A DNA stretch of 36,345 nt from positions 1 to 36,345 of the forward strand of contig JAVEWG010000035.1 in the NCBI GenBank assembly GCA_034004685.1, read 5' to 3'. Below, one piece after another: positions 8,477 through 17,180 of this stretch (within the stretch, counting starts at the first letter, position 1; the number at the start of each line of letters is the position of its first letter). The notes beneath the pieces were generated by a model. The model saw nothing but the letters and a program-made list of their open reading frames with translations, ran no database searches and was not told the origin of the DNA. Source of the DNA: JAEUNX01 sp034004685 (lineage in GTDB: Bacteria; Pseudomonadota; Gammaproteobacteria; Burkholderiales; Rhodocyclaceae). A program made the translations under genes and the position numbers.

Positions 8477-9016
8477 TCAGCCCCGCCCCCGCCGGTCCGC
8501 TTCCCAGGCCCGGGCCAGGGCCGCCGGCACGATGCGCCGATGCAGCGGCACCACCCCCAGCATGTAGCCCCGTCCCAGCAGATTGTGGATATGCACCACG
8601 GTGCTCAGAACCACGGCGGGGCCGTCCTCCTGCCGCAGCTTGCGCAGGGAAATCCAGGCATCCACGTGGCGGTCCGCATCCCCCAGGATGATTTCCTCGT
8701 CGGTGAGCGCCAGCAGGGAGAAGCTCCCGACCCGCTCCTCCACCCGGTAGGCGGCTGGCGCCTTGGCGGGATCCACATTCCCCACATGGCCCACATCCTT
8801 CAGGCCCACCATGGAAACCACCCGGTTGCGGGTCGCCATCAGAAAGTTGATCCAGCCCGGCGTCACCGCCACGATGGCCAGGTAGATCGCCAGGGCCGAG
8901 CGGTTGTCGCCCTGGGCCAGGGGCATGGTGTAGGCGTCGAAGAAATCCGCGTCCGTCAGATGGGCGGCAATCAAACCGTCCCGGGGCACGGCAGCGGAGG
9001 TGATGGGAGGTTTCAT
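8477..9016 (-). CDS. DUF2867 family protein
   Basis: 179 aa. The C-terminal half matches DUF2867: EIILGDADRHVDAWISL, then VVLSTVVHIHNLLGRGYML and PLHRRIVPAALARA. In other bacteria this domain occurs alone or attached to an NAD(P)-binding domain; its function is unknown. The N-terminal half (DADFFDAYTMPL and following) is the usual first part of the domain. The ATG at 9016 is preferred over the TTG at 9049, although neither has a strong ribosome-binding site. It lies 63 bp upstream of feoB on the same strand and is divergent from the NTF2-like gene. Confidence 0.7.
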   Translation of the reverse strand: MKPPITSAAVPRDGLIAAHLTDADFFDAYTMPLAQGDNRSALAIYLAIVAVTPGWINFLMATRNRVVSMVGLKDVGHVGNVDPAKAPAAYRVEERVGSFSLLALTDEEIILGDADRHVDAWISLRKLRQEDGPAVVLSTVVHIHNLLGRGYMLGVVPLHRRIVPAALARAWEADRRGRG

Positions 9017-9186
9017 ATGCGCTGGAAATGGAACGCCAAGGGAGGGCAACAGATTCTAGCCTTGTGCCATACCGGCCACCACAATGCCATGATCCATCCA
9101 GGGGCCGCCTTCTTCCACCCCGGCGCACCCCGGGAGGCGCGGCGGTTGGCCCCATCATCCCCAAGCCAGCACAAGGAAGCCATCCC

Positions 9187-9627
9187 ATGTTGAGCCTGCA
9201 AGAAATCTCCGACCGGCTGGAACTACAACAACTGGTGGTGGACTACGCCAGCGCCATTGACAGCCGCCAGTTCGACCACCTGGACCAGGTGTTCACTCCG
9301 GACGCTTGCATCGACTACCGGGTCTTCGGCGGCCCGGACGGTCCCTACCCGGAGATCAAGGCCTGGCTTCAGCAAGCCCTGAGCCCCCTGCCCGCTTACC
9401 AGCACCTGGTGGGCAACCAGGATTTCCGCATCACCGGCGACCAGGCCAGCGGCCGGGTCATGTGCCTCAACCCCATGTCCTTCCCCCGCCCGGAAGGGGG
9501 CGTGCAGGTGGCCTTTTTCGGGCTGTGGTACCTGGATGAATATGTGCGCACCCCGGCGGGCTGGCGGATTGCATCCCGCCGGGAGGAAAAGGCCTTTGAC
9601 TACAACTCGCCGCTGGCTGCGCAATGA
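9187..9627 (+). CDS. NTF2-like/SnoaL family protein
   Basis: 146 aa, a single alpha+beta-barrel domain of the nuclear transport factor 2 superfamily. It begins with the usual EISDRLELQQLVVDYASAID helix. FDHLDQVFTPDACIDY follows, and the fold closes with the WYLDEYVRTPAGWRIASRRE strand pair. Such proteins are often isomerases, dehydratases or small ligand binders; the substrate is not predictable. The Asp and His residues lining the pocket of SnoaL-like hydratases (for example D21 and H58) appear to be present. The ATG at 9187 has AAGGAAG eight bases upstream, which decides the start against the longer frame from 9028. Confidence 0.8.
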   Translation: MLSLQEISDRLELQQLVVDYASAIDSRQFDHLDQVFTPDACIDYRVFGGPDGPYPEIKAWLQQALSPLPAYQHLVGNQDFRITGDQASGRVMCLNPMSFPRPEGGVQVAFFGLWYLDEYVRTPAGWRIASRREEKAFDYNSPLAAQ

Positions 9628-9904
9628 CGCGCAGTGAATGGATGCACGGTTGGCGGGTAACCCACCCCAGCTTCCACTTGAATCAGTTCCGGGCCAAGGG
9701 GGGCCGTGAGCCCCGCCGCTCCCAGGGGCTGTCCCCTGTTTCCCTTTGCAGGGCCGTCGCCTGGTTAAGGTTAAGGAGCGGGCAATGGGGAGCCAAAACG
9801 GCTCCATGGTGTGATGGGTTTCAAGTCAAGCCCAGGGATTGACGGGGCCTTGGTCCCGACACTCTGTAGAATCCTCGCCCTGTCGTTCTTCAAGAGGCTT
9901 TGCC
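9628..9904. other. intergenic region with a small hairpin
   Basis: 277 bp with no convincing gene. It holds a 6-bp hairpin at 9789-9805 (GGAGCC, loop AAAAC, GGCTCC) and a GGTTAAGGTTAAGG direct repeat shortly before it. A TTGACG (9839) and a TAGAAT (9867) are 22 bp apart, which is too far for a normal sigma-70 promoter. No clear terminator is seen. Confidence 0.4.
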
Positions 9905-10390
9905 ATGCACCCGATTCCCGATGTTGATGTGGTCATCCTGATGGCCGTCACCCTGTCCGCCAAGCGGCGGCCGGCGGAGTTGGAGGAGATCGTGGCGGCG
10001 GCCGATCTGGTCCAGGGCTTCATCCCCTATCCCGACAAGCTGGGGGCGGCCCTGGCGCGGCTGTCTTACCAGGGGCTGATCCAGGCGGTGGAGGGCGGTT
10101 ACGGCCTCACTCCGGCGGCGGAGGAAATCATGGCGGGCCTCGCCCGCAAGGGCGAGATGCCGGAGCGCATCGCCGATCTGCGGGAACAGCTCGGTGCCTA
10201 CCAGCCCAGGGGCGAGCACCTGGCCATTGAGTTGAAGGCGGCGGAGCTGGCCGCCGCCGTGGCCGCCCACAAAGCCGGTAAGGACCAGGGGGGGCGCAAT
10301 CTGCTGATGCCCAAACCCAAGGCGGACCGCCACTTCAAGGTGGATGGCCGCTGGCGCCGGTCTTCCGGGAGTCGGAGCCGCAAGCCGTGA
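9905..10390 (+). CDS. uncharacterised protein coupled to dbpA
   Basis: 161 aa, not recognised. The first 75 residues look like a small winged-helix domain: helical segments around SAKRRPAELEEIVAAADLV and LGAALARLSYQGLIQ, followed by GGYGLTPAAEEIMAGL, the layout of a helix-turn-helix with a wing. A helical alanine-rich middle part follows, then a strongly basic tail (KPKADRHFKVDGRWRRSSGS), suggestive of nucleic-acid contact. The ATG at 9905 follows AGAGG. The stop overlaps the GTG of dbpA (GTGA), so translation is probably coupled and a shared role with the RNA helicase is possible; that is inference only. Confidence 0.65.
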   Translation: MHPIPDVDVVILMAVTLSAKRRPAELEEIVAAADLVQGFIPYPDKLGAALARLSYQGLIQAVEGGYGLTPAAEEIMAGLARKGEMPERIADLREQLGAYQPRGEHLAIELKAAELAAAVAAHKAGKDQGGRNLLMPKPKADRHFKVDGRWRRSSGSRSRKP

Positions 10391-11787
10391 CGGAGCCGGC
10401 CACGGCGGGCCCGGCCTTTACCGAGCTGCCCCTCTCCCCCCCTCAGCTGGCGGCCCTGGAGCAGTTGGGCTACCACGCCATGACCCCGATCCAGGCCGCC
10501 AGCCTGCCTCTGGCCCTGGCGGGCCACGATCTGATTGCCCAGGCCAAGACCGGTAGCGGCAAGACGGCGGCCTTTGCCCTGCCCCTGCTGGGCAAGCTGA
10601 ATCCCCGTTATTTCGGGGTGCAGGCCCTGGTGCTGTGCCCCACCCGGGAGCTGGCGGAGCAAGTAAGCCAGGAGATCCGCCGCCTGGCCCGCTTTGAGGA
10701 CAACATCAAGGTGCTCACCCTGTGCGGTGGCGCCACCCTGCGGCCCCAGATGGCCAGCCTGGAGCACGGCGCCCACGTGGTGGTGGGCACCCCGGGCCGG
10801 ATCATGGACCACCTGGCCCGGGGCAGCCTGAAGCTCTCCGCCCTGACCACCCTGGTGCTGGACGAAGCCGACCGCATGCTGGACATGGGTTTCCATGACG
10901 ACATGGTCCAGGTGGTCAGGCGCTGCCCGGGCAGCCGCCAGACCCTGTTGTTCTCCGCCACCTACCCGGAGGGCATCGCCCGGCTGGCCCAGGAGTTCCT
11001 GCGCTCGCCCCAGGAGGTGAAGCTGGTGGCGCAGCACGAGGCTGGCAAGATCCGCCAGCGCTTCTACGAGATCAAGCACGAAGAGCGCCTCCAGGCGGTG
11101 GTCACCTTGCTCAAGCACTACCGGCCGGTGAGCACCCTGGCCTTTTGCAACACCAAGCAGCAATGCCGGGATTTGCTGGAAGTACTGCGGGCCCAGGGTT
11201 TCCACGCCCTGACCTTGAATGGCGACCTGGAGCAGCGGGAGCGGGACCAGGTGCTGATCCAGTTCGCCAACCGCAGTTGCTCGGTGCTGGTGGCCACCGA
11301 CGTGGCGGCCCGGGGGCTGGATATCGGCGGCCTGGAGGCGGTGATCAATGTGGATGTCACCCCCGACCCGGAAGTGCACATTCACCGTATCGGCCGCACC
11401 GGCCGGGCCGACCAGGACGGCTGGGCCCTGAGTCTGGCCAGCCCGGCGGACCAGCGCCGTGTCGCCGCCATCGCCCAGATGATGGGCAGCGAACCGGAGT
11501 GGCACGGCCTGGAGTCCCTCCAGGGGGATGACCATAGCCCCCTGGTGCCTCCCATGGTGACCCTGCAGATCCTGGGGGGCCGCAAGGAGAAGATCCGTCC
11601 TGGCGATGTGATGGGGGCCCTGGCGGGGGAGGCGGGCCTGACCCGGGAGCAGGTGGGCAAGATCACCGTCACCGATCAGAACACCTATGTGGCGGTGGCC
11701 CGGGAAATTGCTGACGAAACCCGGCGCAAGCTGGCGGCGGGCAAGCTCAAGGGCAAGACGGTCAAGGTTCGGGCATTGGAGGATTGA
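10387..11787 (+). CDS. dbpA: ATP-dependent RNA helicase DbpA
   Basis: 466 aa, the size of DbpA. DEAD-box motifs occur in order: F-x-LPL and the Q motif (MTPIQ, about residue 32), motif I AKTGSGKT (53-60), PTRELA, TPGRIMD, DEAD (159-162), SAT, then ARGLDI and HRIGRTGR. The last 75 residues (from about TLQILGGRKEKIRPGDVMG) are the DbpA-specific RNA-recognition domain that binds hairpin 92 of 23S rRNA, so the protein acts in large-subunit assembly. Translation starts at a GTG that overlaps the stop of the upstream small protein. Confidence 0.95.
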   Translation: MTEPATAGPAFTELPLSPPQLAALEQLGYHAMTPIQAASLPLALAGHDLIAQAKTGSGKTAAFALPLLGKLNPRYFGVQALVLCPTRELAEQVSQEIRRLARFEDNIKVLTLCGGATLRPQMASLEHGAHVVVGTPGRIMDHLARGSLKLSALTTLVLDEADRMLDMGFHDDMVQVVRRCPGSRQTLLFSATYPEGIARLAQEFLRSPQEVKLVAQHEAGKIRQRFYEIKHEERLQAVVTLLKHYRPVSTLAFCNTKQQCRDLLEVLRAQGFHALTLNGDLEQRERDQVLIQFANRSCSVLVATDVAARGLDIGGLEAVINVDVTPDPEVHIHRIGRTGRADQDGWALSLASPADQRRVAAIAQMMGSEPEWHGLESLQGDDHSPLVPPMVTLQILGGRKEKIRPGDVMGALAGEAGLTREQVGKITVTDQNTYVAVAREIADETRRKLAAGKLKGKTVKVRALED

Positions 11788-11904
11788 GGCGGGCCGCGGA
11801 GTCCGCTGCTAGGAGGCGGAGGTGGCCGGGGCGGATAGCGCCGTGGTTTCGTCCCCCTACGTTCCGAGACCCCCGTGGTCTTGGCGCAAGGGGGCCAGGC
11901 AAGG

Positions 11905-11926
11905 AAAACCGGGCCTGGGGCCCGGT
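11905..11926 (-). terminator. intrinsic terminator of the lipoprotein gene
   Basis: An 8-bp GC-rich stem (ACCGGGCC, loop TGG, GGCCCGGT) at 11908-11926 is followed, on the minus strand, by TTTTCC. It lies 20 bp beyond the stop of the minus-strand lipoprotein gene. Confidence 0.75.
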
Positions 11927-11946
11927 CGCGGGTTGCGCCTGAGGAC

Positions 11947-12327
11947 TTACTTGCCGACGGCGGCCTTGGCCTTGTCGGCGGCTTCCTTGGCGGCGTCGGC
12001 GGTGTTGGCCACCGCTTCCTTGCTGGTTTCCTTCGCCGCGGCGGCAGTGTCCTTGACGGCGGAAAGCGCGTCCTTGGCCGCATCCTTGGTGGCATCCATG
12101 GCTTCCTTGCCGGCCTCCTGGGTGGCTTCGACAGCCTCCTTGCCCGCTTCTTTGGTTGCCTCGACGGCGTGTTTGGCGGCTTCTTCTGCCTTCCGGGCCG
12201 CTTCCTTGGCGGCTTCGGCAGCGGCAGCGGCCGGTTCCGCAACGGCGGGGGGGACTTCTTCCTTCTTGGCGCAGGCGGTAAGGGTGAGGGCGATCAGGGT
12301 GGTCAAGGCGAGGGAACGGGCGTTCAT
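11947..12327 (-). CDS. small alanine/lysine-rich repeat lipoprotein
   Basis: 126 aa. A signal peptide with lipobox LTAC puts the lipidated cysteine at residue 19. Everything after residue 35 is a low-complexity amphipathic helix built of roughly 11-residue repeats (patterns such as EATKEAGKEAV, EATQEAGKEAM and DATKDAAKDAL), the kind seen in group 3 LEA-like and apolipoprotein-like proteins. No enzyme domain is present. The protein should sit on a membrane face of the envelope as a long helix; a role in stress or desiccation protection or as a spacer is a guess. An excellent GGAGG precedes the ATG. The gene is convergent with dbpA and has its own terminator. Confidence 0.75.
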   Translation of the reverse strand: MNARSLALTTLIALTLTACAKKEEVPPAVAEPAAAAAEAAKEAARKAEEAAKHAVEATKEAGKEAVEATQEAGKEAMDATKDAAKDALSAVKDTAAAAKETSKEAVANTADAAKEAADKAKAAVGK

Positions 12328-12666
12328 CGGTGGTACCTCCAAAATGGGTGGGAATGGGCTGCGCGGATGGAAAAGCCATCCGTTCATCCCCTCTTGATCG
12401 TAGCGTAAGAATAAGAAGATGGAATGGCAGCAGCCCTGCGGCCTGGATGCGCCACGGATTGGCTGCGGGAGCCCGGTGGGCTTGCGCCCTGCTCTGGGCG
12501 CGTTCCCATCAACCCCATGGGATCGCGTCGGGCCCACCCCTCCCGTAAGGCGGGATTCATCCCGTTAAACCGCCGCGCCGCCACCTCTGGCCGGTTGAAA
12601 CTGGTCCCCTCGTCCCCCGGCTCAACCCCTCCAAGGCGCACGCTACGCGCCCTGCACTTCAGAAAT
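12328..12666. other. intergenic region with REP-like hairpin, copy 2
   Basis: 339 bp without a convincing gene. At 12545-12566 it contains GTAAGG followed by a hairpin with stems CGGGA/TCCCG and loop TTCA, closely similar to the hairpin at 25796-25816. A CCTGCACTTCAG just before mak (12652-12663) resembles CCTGCATTTCAG downstream of the other copy, so a longer dispersed intergenic repeat may be involved. Confidence 0.45.
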
Positions 12667-13587
12667 TTACCGCTTGGGCGTCTGATGGGTCACCGCCGGC
12701 CACAGCCAGGCTGCACCCCGTACCCCCGAACTATCCCCATGGCGGTTTTTCACCAGGCGGGTATCCACCCGGTCAGAAAAAACATGGGCGCCCCATAGCC
12801 GGGGCACGTTGGCGTAGAGCCGCTCCAGATTGGATAGCCCCCCTCCCAGCACGATCACCTCCGGGTCCAGGAGGTTGATGACCCCCGCCAGGGCTCGGGC
12901 CAGGCGGGCCTCATAGCGCCCCAGGGTCGCTTCGCAGGCCGGGTCACCCTGGGCGGCCCGGGCGGCGATCTCCGGGGCGCCGAGGGCCTCGCCGGTGTGG
13001 CGCTGGTGGTCGGCGGCGAGCCCCGGACCGCAGAGGTAGGTTTCGATGCAGCCGGCCCGCCCGCAATAGCAGGCCGGCAGGGGCAGATCGTCCCCCTCGG
13101 GGAGCGGTAGGGGATTGTGGCCCCATTCCCCGGCGATGGCGTTGGGGCCGGTGAGGGGCCGCCCCGATACCACGATGCCGCCCCCCACCCCGGTGCCCAG
13201 GATCGCCCCGAAGGCGACCTCGGCCCCGGCGGCGGCGCCGTCCGTGGCTTCCGATACGGCAAAGCAGTTGGCATCGTTGGCGATCCGCACTTCCCGCCCC
13301 AGGGCGGTCTGAAGGTCCGCCAGCAGGGGTTGGCCGTTGAGGCAGGTGGAGTTGGCGTTCTTGATGCGGCCGGTGGCTCGGGACAAGGCGCCGGGCGTGC
13401 CGATACCCACCGTGCCTCCCTGGCCCAGGGCTTCCTCCATGCCCGTCACCAGGGCCGCCACCGCCGCCACGGTGGCGGGATAGTCTTCCTGAGGGGTTGC
13501 CACCCGCCGGCGCAGCAGTTCCCCGCCGCTATCGGCCAGGGCGATGGCCTCGATCTTGGTGCCCCCCAGGTCTACGCCGATGCGCAT
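12667..13587 (-). CDS. mak: fructokinase, ROK family (Mak-like)
   Basis: 306 aa. ROK kinase features are the N-terminal phosphate loop VDLGGTKIEAIAL (DLGGTK at residues 6-11), the catalytic Asp105 in NDANCFA, and the zinc site made of His157 (GEWGHNPLP) and Cys173, Cys175 and Cys180 (CYCGRAGC). The sequence follows E. coli Mak almost block for block (KNANSTCLNGQP, LDPEVIVLGGGLSN, KHGDSSGVRGAAWLWP-like end), so ATP-dependent phosphorylation of fructose or other hexoses is likely. It is the last gene of the ampG - SMUG1 - mak operon, starting 5 bp after the glycosylase stop. Confidence 0.9.
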   Translation of the reverse strand: MRIGVDLGGTKIEAIALADSGGELLRRRVATPQEDYPATVAAVAALVTGMEEALGQGGTVGIGTPGALSRATGRIKNANSTCLNGQPLLADLQTALGREVRIANDANCFAVSEATDGAAAGAEVAFGAILGTGVGGGIVVSGRPLTGPNAIAGEWGHNPLPLPEGDDLPLPACYCGRAGCIETYLCGPGLAADHQRHTGEALGAPEIAARAAQGDPACEATLGRYEARLARALAGVINLLDPEVIVLGGGLSNLERLYANVPRLWGAHVFSDRVDTRLVKNRHGDSSGVRGAAWLWPAVTHQTPKR

Positions 13588-13592
13588 CGTAT

Positions 13593-14312
13593 TTACTCCC
13601 ATACCCCCAGGGTCTGGAGCTGGCGGGTGGCGGCTTCGGCCCAGCCCCGGTTGGCGGCGGGGCTGGCGGGGCTGGGGTGGAGAACCCGGCCGATCTTGAC
13701 CGCCTTGCCCGCCAGGGCCTGGGCGGCCCGTTGCTCGGCCCAGGCGCCCACCCCGATCACCCATTCCGGGGCGAGGGCGTCCACCAGTTGGGCCAGGTGG
13801 TGGTCGCAGGCCGCCAGCAGGGGTTCGGCCTCGGCGGCGGGGAGCTTGTCCGGGGTGAGGTTACGGCCCCCATCGAAGAAGGCCAGGGGGCAGTAGTTGG
13901 CCACGAAGTGGTGGGCGAAGAAGGCTTCCGGGCTGCCGAAGCGCTCCTTGAACAAGCCCCACAGGCGCCGGCCGCTCACTTCGGAGCGGGCACAGGCGAA
14001 TCCTTCCACCGGGCGCTTGGGATTTTCCACCGCCGGGCGGGCCACCGGGCCCGCCAGGCCGAGCCAGTCCCGCACCAGGCCGATCTCACCAAAGGGTACG
14101 CCGGTCTGGACCATGCCAAAGGGGCCCGGGTTCATCCCCAGAAAGACCACCCGGCGCTGGCCGGCGGCGTAGCGGGCCAGGTAGGCGGCGTGGATCTCCC
14201 AGGCGTAATCCAGGGGGTTATAGACGTGGCTCACCGGGGCGGCGAAGGATAGCCCGGCCAGGGTCTGGCTCAGGTTGCGGGCGGCGTCTTGCAGGGCGGA
14301 GGCGGGATTCAT
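13593..14312 (-). CDS. SMUG1-type uracil-DNA glycosylase
   Basis: 239 aa. The active-site motif GMNPGPFGM (59-67) continues into QTGVPFG, and the helix-penetrating motif HPSPASP (from His213) is the SMUG1 form seen in animals and some bacteria. The fold belongs to the uracil-DNA glycosylase superfamily, family 3. It removes uracil and oxidised pyrimidines such as 5-hydroxymethyluracil from DNA. The ATG overlaps the ampG stop (ATGA), and mak follows after 5 bp, so it is the middle gene of an operon. Bacterial SMUG1-like genes are sparsely distributed, so horizontal origin is possible. Confidence 0.88.
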   Translation of the reverse strand: MNPASALQDAARNLSQTLAGLSFAAPVSHVYNPLDYAWEIHAAYLARYAAGQRRVVFLGMNPGPFGMVQTGVPFGEIGLVRDWLGLAGPVARPAVENPKRPVEGFACARSEVSGRRLWGLFKERFGSPEAFFAHHFVANYCPLAFFDGGRNLTPDKLPAAEAEPLLAACDHHLAQLVDALAPEWVIGVGAWAEQRAAQALAGKAVKIGRVLHPSPASPAANRGWAEAATRQLQTLGVWE

Positions 14313-15586
14313 GTCTGGACGGCTGGTTGAGGTCTGGCTTCGCGCCAGGGGGCTACCCAGGGCAGGAGCAGCATGCCGGGCAGGGCCAGGAGGAAGCACA
14401 GCAGGAAGAAGTCGAACCATCCCACCCACTCCACCAGGGCTCCGGCGGAGGCGTTGATGAAGGTGCGGGGCATGGCCATCAGGCTGGTGAATAGCGCCAA
14501 TTGGGTGGCGGTGTAGGCCGGGTGGGTGGTGCGGGCCATGTAGGCCACGAAGGCGGTGGTGCCCAGGCCTACCCCCAGGGCTTCGAAGCCGATCACCAGG
14601 GCCAGGATGGTGAGGCGGGCGGCGTCGGCCGGGGCGGGGCCCAGCCAGGCCAGCCAGGCAAAGCCCAGGATGGAGCCCACCTGGACTACCCCGAACAGCC
14701 ACAGGGCCCGGTTGATCCCCAGCCTGACCATCCACAGGCCCCCCAGGAGGCCGCCGATCACGCTGGGCCACAGGCCGGCGTTCTTGGCCACCAGGCCGAT
14801 CTCGGTCTTGGCGTAGCCCATTTCCAGGTAGAAGGGGGTGGCCAGGGCGGTGCACAGGGAATCCCCCAGCTTGTAGAGAAAGATGAAGGCCAGTACCAGC
14901 AGGGCCGAGCGCAGGCCGTGGCGGGTGAAGAACTCGTGGAAGGGTTCCACCACGGCTTCCCGCAGGGTTCTGGGGGCGCGGCCGGCAGTGGGTTCCCTGA
15001 CCAGCAGGGTCATGGCCGCTCCGGGAACCATGAAGAGTGCCGTGATCAGGAAAACCTCCTGCCAGGGCAGGTGGTCCGCCAGGATCAGGGACAGGGAGCC
15101 GGGCACCAGGCCGGCGATCCGGTAGGCATTCACGTGGATGGCGTTGCCCAGGCCCAATTCCACCTCCGGCAGGATCTCCCGCCGGAAGGCGTCCAGCACG
15201 ATGTCCTGGGTGGCGGAGAGGAAGGCCAGCACGGCGGTGATGCCCACCACCAGGGGCAGGTCGGCGGTGGGGGAAAGCCGCCCGAGCCAGGCGATGGTCC
15301 CGATCAGCCCCACCTGGGTGGCCAGCATCCAGCCCCGCCGCCGCCCCAGCCAGGGCAGGGCGTAGCGGTCCAGCAGGGGCGACCACAGGAACTTCCAGGT
15401 GTAGGGGAACTGGATCAGGGCGAAGGCGCCGATGGCCTTGAGGCTGAGTCCTTCGGTCTTGAGCCAGGCCGGCACCAGGTTGAGCAGCAGGTACAGGGGC
15501 AGGCCGGAGGCAAAGCCGGTGAAGACGCAGATCAGCATCCGGCGGTTGAGCAGCGTTGCAAGCCAGGGGGGACGGGTGGCGGTCAC
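14309..15586 (-). CDS. ampG: AmpG-type muropeptide MFS permease
   Basis: 425 aa with about 12 hydrophobic segments. AmpG-type signatures are GFASGLPLYLLLNLVPAWL near the start, FLWSPLLDRY (the LLDRY loop) and SATQDIVLDAFRREIL in the fourth to fifth segments. AmpG imports GlcNAc-anhydroMurNAc peptides from the periplasm for cell-wall recycling and feeds the signal that induces AmpC beta-lactamases. No ampR/ampC is nearby. First gene of a three-gene minus-strand operon with SMUG1 and mak; the promoter should lie in the 100-bp gap to the divergent HD-GYP gene. The shorter length compared with the 490-residue E. coli protein is normal outside enterobacteria. Confidence 0.88.
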   Translation of the reverse strand: MTATRPPWLATLLNRRMLICVFTGFASGLPLYLLLNLVPAWLKTEGLSLKAIGAFALIQFPYTWKFLWSPLLDRYALPWLGRRRGWMLATQVGLIGTIAWLGRLSPTADLPLVVGITAVLAFLSATQDIVLDAFRREILPEVELGLGNAIHVNAYRIAGLVPGSLSLILADHLPWQEVFLITALFMVPGAAMTLLVREPTAGRAPRTLREAVVEPFHEFFTRHGLRSALLVLAFIFLYKLGDSLCTALATPFYLEMGYAKTEIGLVAKNAGLWPSVIGGLLGGLWMVRLGINRALWLFGVVQVGSILGFAWLAWLGPAPADAARLTILALVIGFEALGVGLGTTAFVAYMARTTHPAYTATQLALFTSLMAMPRTFINASAGALVEWVGWFDFFLLCFLLALPGMLLLPWVAPWREARPQPAVQT

Positions 15587-15686
15587 GGGAACCAGACTGG
15601 GATGGGGAGGCCTATTATCCCAGAGCCGTTCAAGCCTGGGGCTGTCCGGCCGTTACCCAACCTGAGCTTTTCGACCAGACCCCGCC

Positions 15687-16922
15687 ATGAAAATCGACCC
15701 CCACCGTACCATCTGCGCCCTCACCAGCGTTCTGGATTTCGTCGGCATCGACGAGCTGCAGCACGGCAAGCGGGTCGCCCTGATGGCCGAGGCCATCGCC
15801 CGCCAATTGGGTTGGAGCGACAGCCGCCAAGCCTACATGTTCTACGCCGGCATGCTCCACGACTGCGGCGTGTCCCGCGCGGCGGAACACCGTCACCTCA
15901 CCGACAGTCTGCTTTGGGACGGGGCCGAGGCCCACTGCGAGCGGGGAGCCAGCTACCTGCTGGATTGCCCGCCCCTGGCGGACTTCGCCGCCACGATCCG
16001 CTGGCACCACACGGACTGGGCCACCCTTGCCCGCCAGCCCCTGGAGGACGCGGACAAGCTCGCCGCCAACCTGATCTTCCTTGCCGACCGGGTGGATGTG
16101 CTCCAGGCCCCCAGCCTGGCGGCGGTATCTACCGACCGGGACGTGCTGTGCATCCGGGGCGAGATCATCGCCACCATCCGCGCCCACGCCGGCGGCCTGT
16201 TCGAACCGGGGCTGGTGGAAGCCTTCGCCACGGTGGCGGCCAGGGAAGCCTTCTGGCTGGCCATGGACCCCTACTATCTGCAGGAGTACCTGGAAAACTA
16301 TCCCCACCCTGCGCCAGTGCGGGAGCTGGAAAACCAGGATGTGCTGTCCCTGGCCCGCCTGTTCGCCCGGGTGGTGGATGCCAAGAGCCATTTCACCCAC
16401 GAGCACTCCCTGCGGGTGGCGGCCATCGCCCGGCACCTCTACGCCCTCACCGGCGCCGGCGAGGACGCCCTGGACATGATGGAGATGGCCGGTCTCCTTC
16501 ACGATATCGGCAAGCTGCGGGTGCCCGACGAGATCATCGACAAGCCTGGCGGCCTTACCCCGGCAGAGCGGGCGGTGATTTGCCGCCACAGCTACGACAC
16601 CTACCGGATCCTCTCCCGGATCTTTCCGGAAACCCCCATCGCCCGCTGGGCCGCCTCCCACCACGAAAACCTCCTGGGCACCGGCTACCCCTTTGGCCTG
16701 GGGGCCGCCGAGTTGGGCCTGGAGCCCCGCATCCTGTCGGTGGCCGACGTCTTCCAGGCGCTCTCCCAGAACCGCCCCTATCGGGACCGCCTGGATGCCC
16801 CGACGGTGCTGGCCCATCTGGGGCGGATGGCCGATGAGGGCCAGCTGGATCCAGTCATCGTCGCCCTGGCTGAAGGGCAGGCGGCGGCCCTTTATGCACT
16901 GGCGATTGGGACGTCCGTATAA
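15687..16922 (+). CDS. tandem HD domain protein with C-terminal HD-GYP (c-di-GMP phosphodiesterase-like)
   Basis: 411 aa with two HD-type phosphohydrolase domains. The first has AGMLHDCGVS (His58-Asp59), HHTDW (107-111) and FLADRVD (131-137). The second is a HD-GYP domain: LLHDIGKLRVPD (HD at 272-273), RHSYDTYRIL, HHE (325-327), GTGYP (331-335) and SVADVFQALSQNRPYR. HD-GYP domains hydrolyse cyclic di-GMP. No receiver or membrane segment is present, so the protein is cytoplasmic and its input is unknown. Both metal centres look complete, unlike many tandem-HD proteins in which one is degenerate. Confidence 0.85.
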   Translation: MKIDPHRTICALTSVLDFVGIDELQHGKRVALMAEAIARQLGWSDSRQAYMFYAGMLHDCGVSRAAEHRHLTDSLLWDGAEAHCERGASYLLDCPPLADFAATIRWHHTDWATLARQPLEDADKLAANLIFLADRVDVLQAPSLAAVSTDRDVLCIRGEIIATIRAHAGGLFEPGLVEAFATVAAREAFWLAMDPYYLQEYLENYPHPAPVRELENQDVLSLARLFARVVDAKSHFTHEHSLRVAAIARHLYALTGAGEDALDMMEMAGLLHDIGKLRVPDEIIDKPGGLTPAERAVICRHSYDTYRILSRIFPETPIARWAASHHENLLGTGYPFGLGAAELGLEPRILSVADVFQALSQNRPYRDRLDAPTVLAHLGRMADEGQLDPVIVALAEGQAAALYALAIGTSV

Positions 16923-17125
16923 GACGCTGTTTGATACGTTGATAACAATTCGTTACGTTGCTTGCGTCGCGGGTCGCCAGACGGAACAATCCGGTCAAAA
17001 TCCAATATCAAAGGAGGAGACCCCCGCGGCGCCAGGTGCGCTTCGCTTTCGGTGGCGACCGGAAGCCAGCGGTGGGTGGAGACCACGCGACAAACAAGAA
17101 ACCCGGGAAACGGGAATAAGAAATC

Positions 17126-17159
17126 AAGGCCCGCTGGCGCTCACGCACCAGCGGGCCTT
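17126..17159 (-). terminator. intrinsic terminator downstream of metW (possibly bidirectional)
   Basis: A perfect 12-bp GC-rich stem (AAGGCCCGCTGG, 10-base loop, CCAGCGGGCCTT). On the minus strand it is followed by GATTTCTTATT, which suits termination after metW 21 bp upstream; on the plus strand GTCCTTTCC follows, so it may also stop transcription from the HD-GYP gene. The remaining 203 bp back to 16923 hold no gene I can support. Confidence 0.75.
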
Positions 17160-17180
17160 GTCCTTTCCGGCGCCAGGGAA

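Noticed and set aside
6695..9193. 832-codon plus-strand open frame
   Set aside because: Antisense to feoB and the DUF2867 gene; no recognisable domain and a shadow-type composition.
9839..9872. TTGACG/TAGAAT as a promoter for the gene at 9905
   Set aside because: The 22-bp spacer is too long for a sigma-70 promoter.
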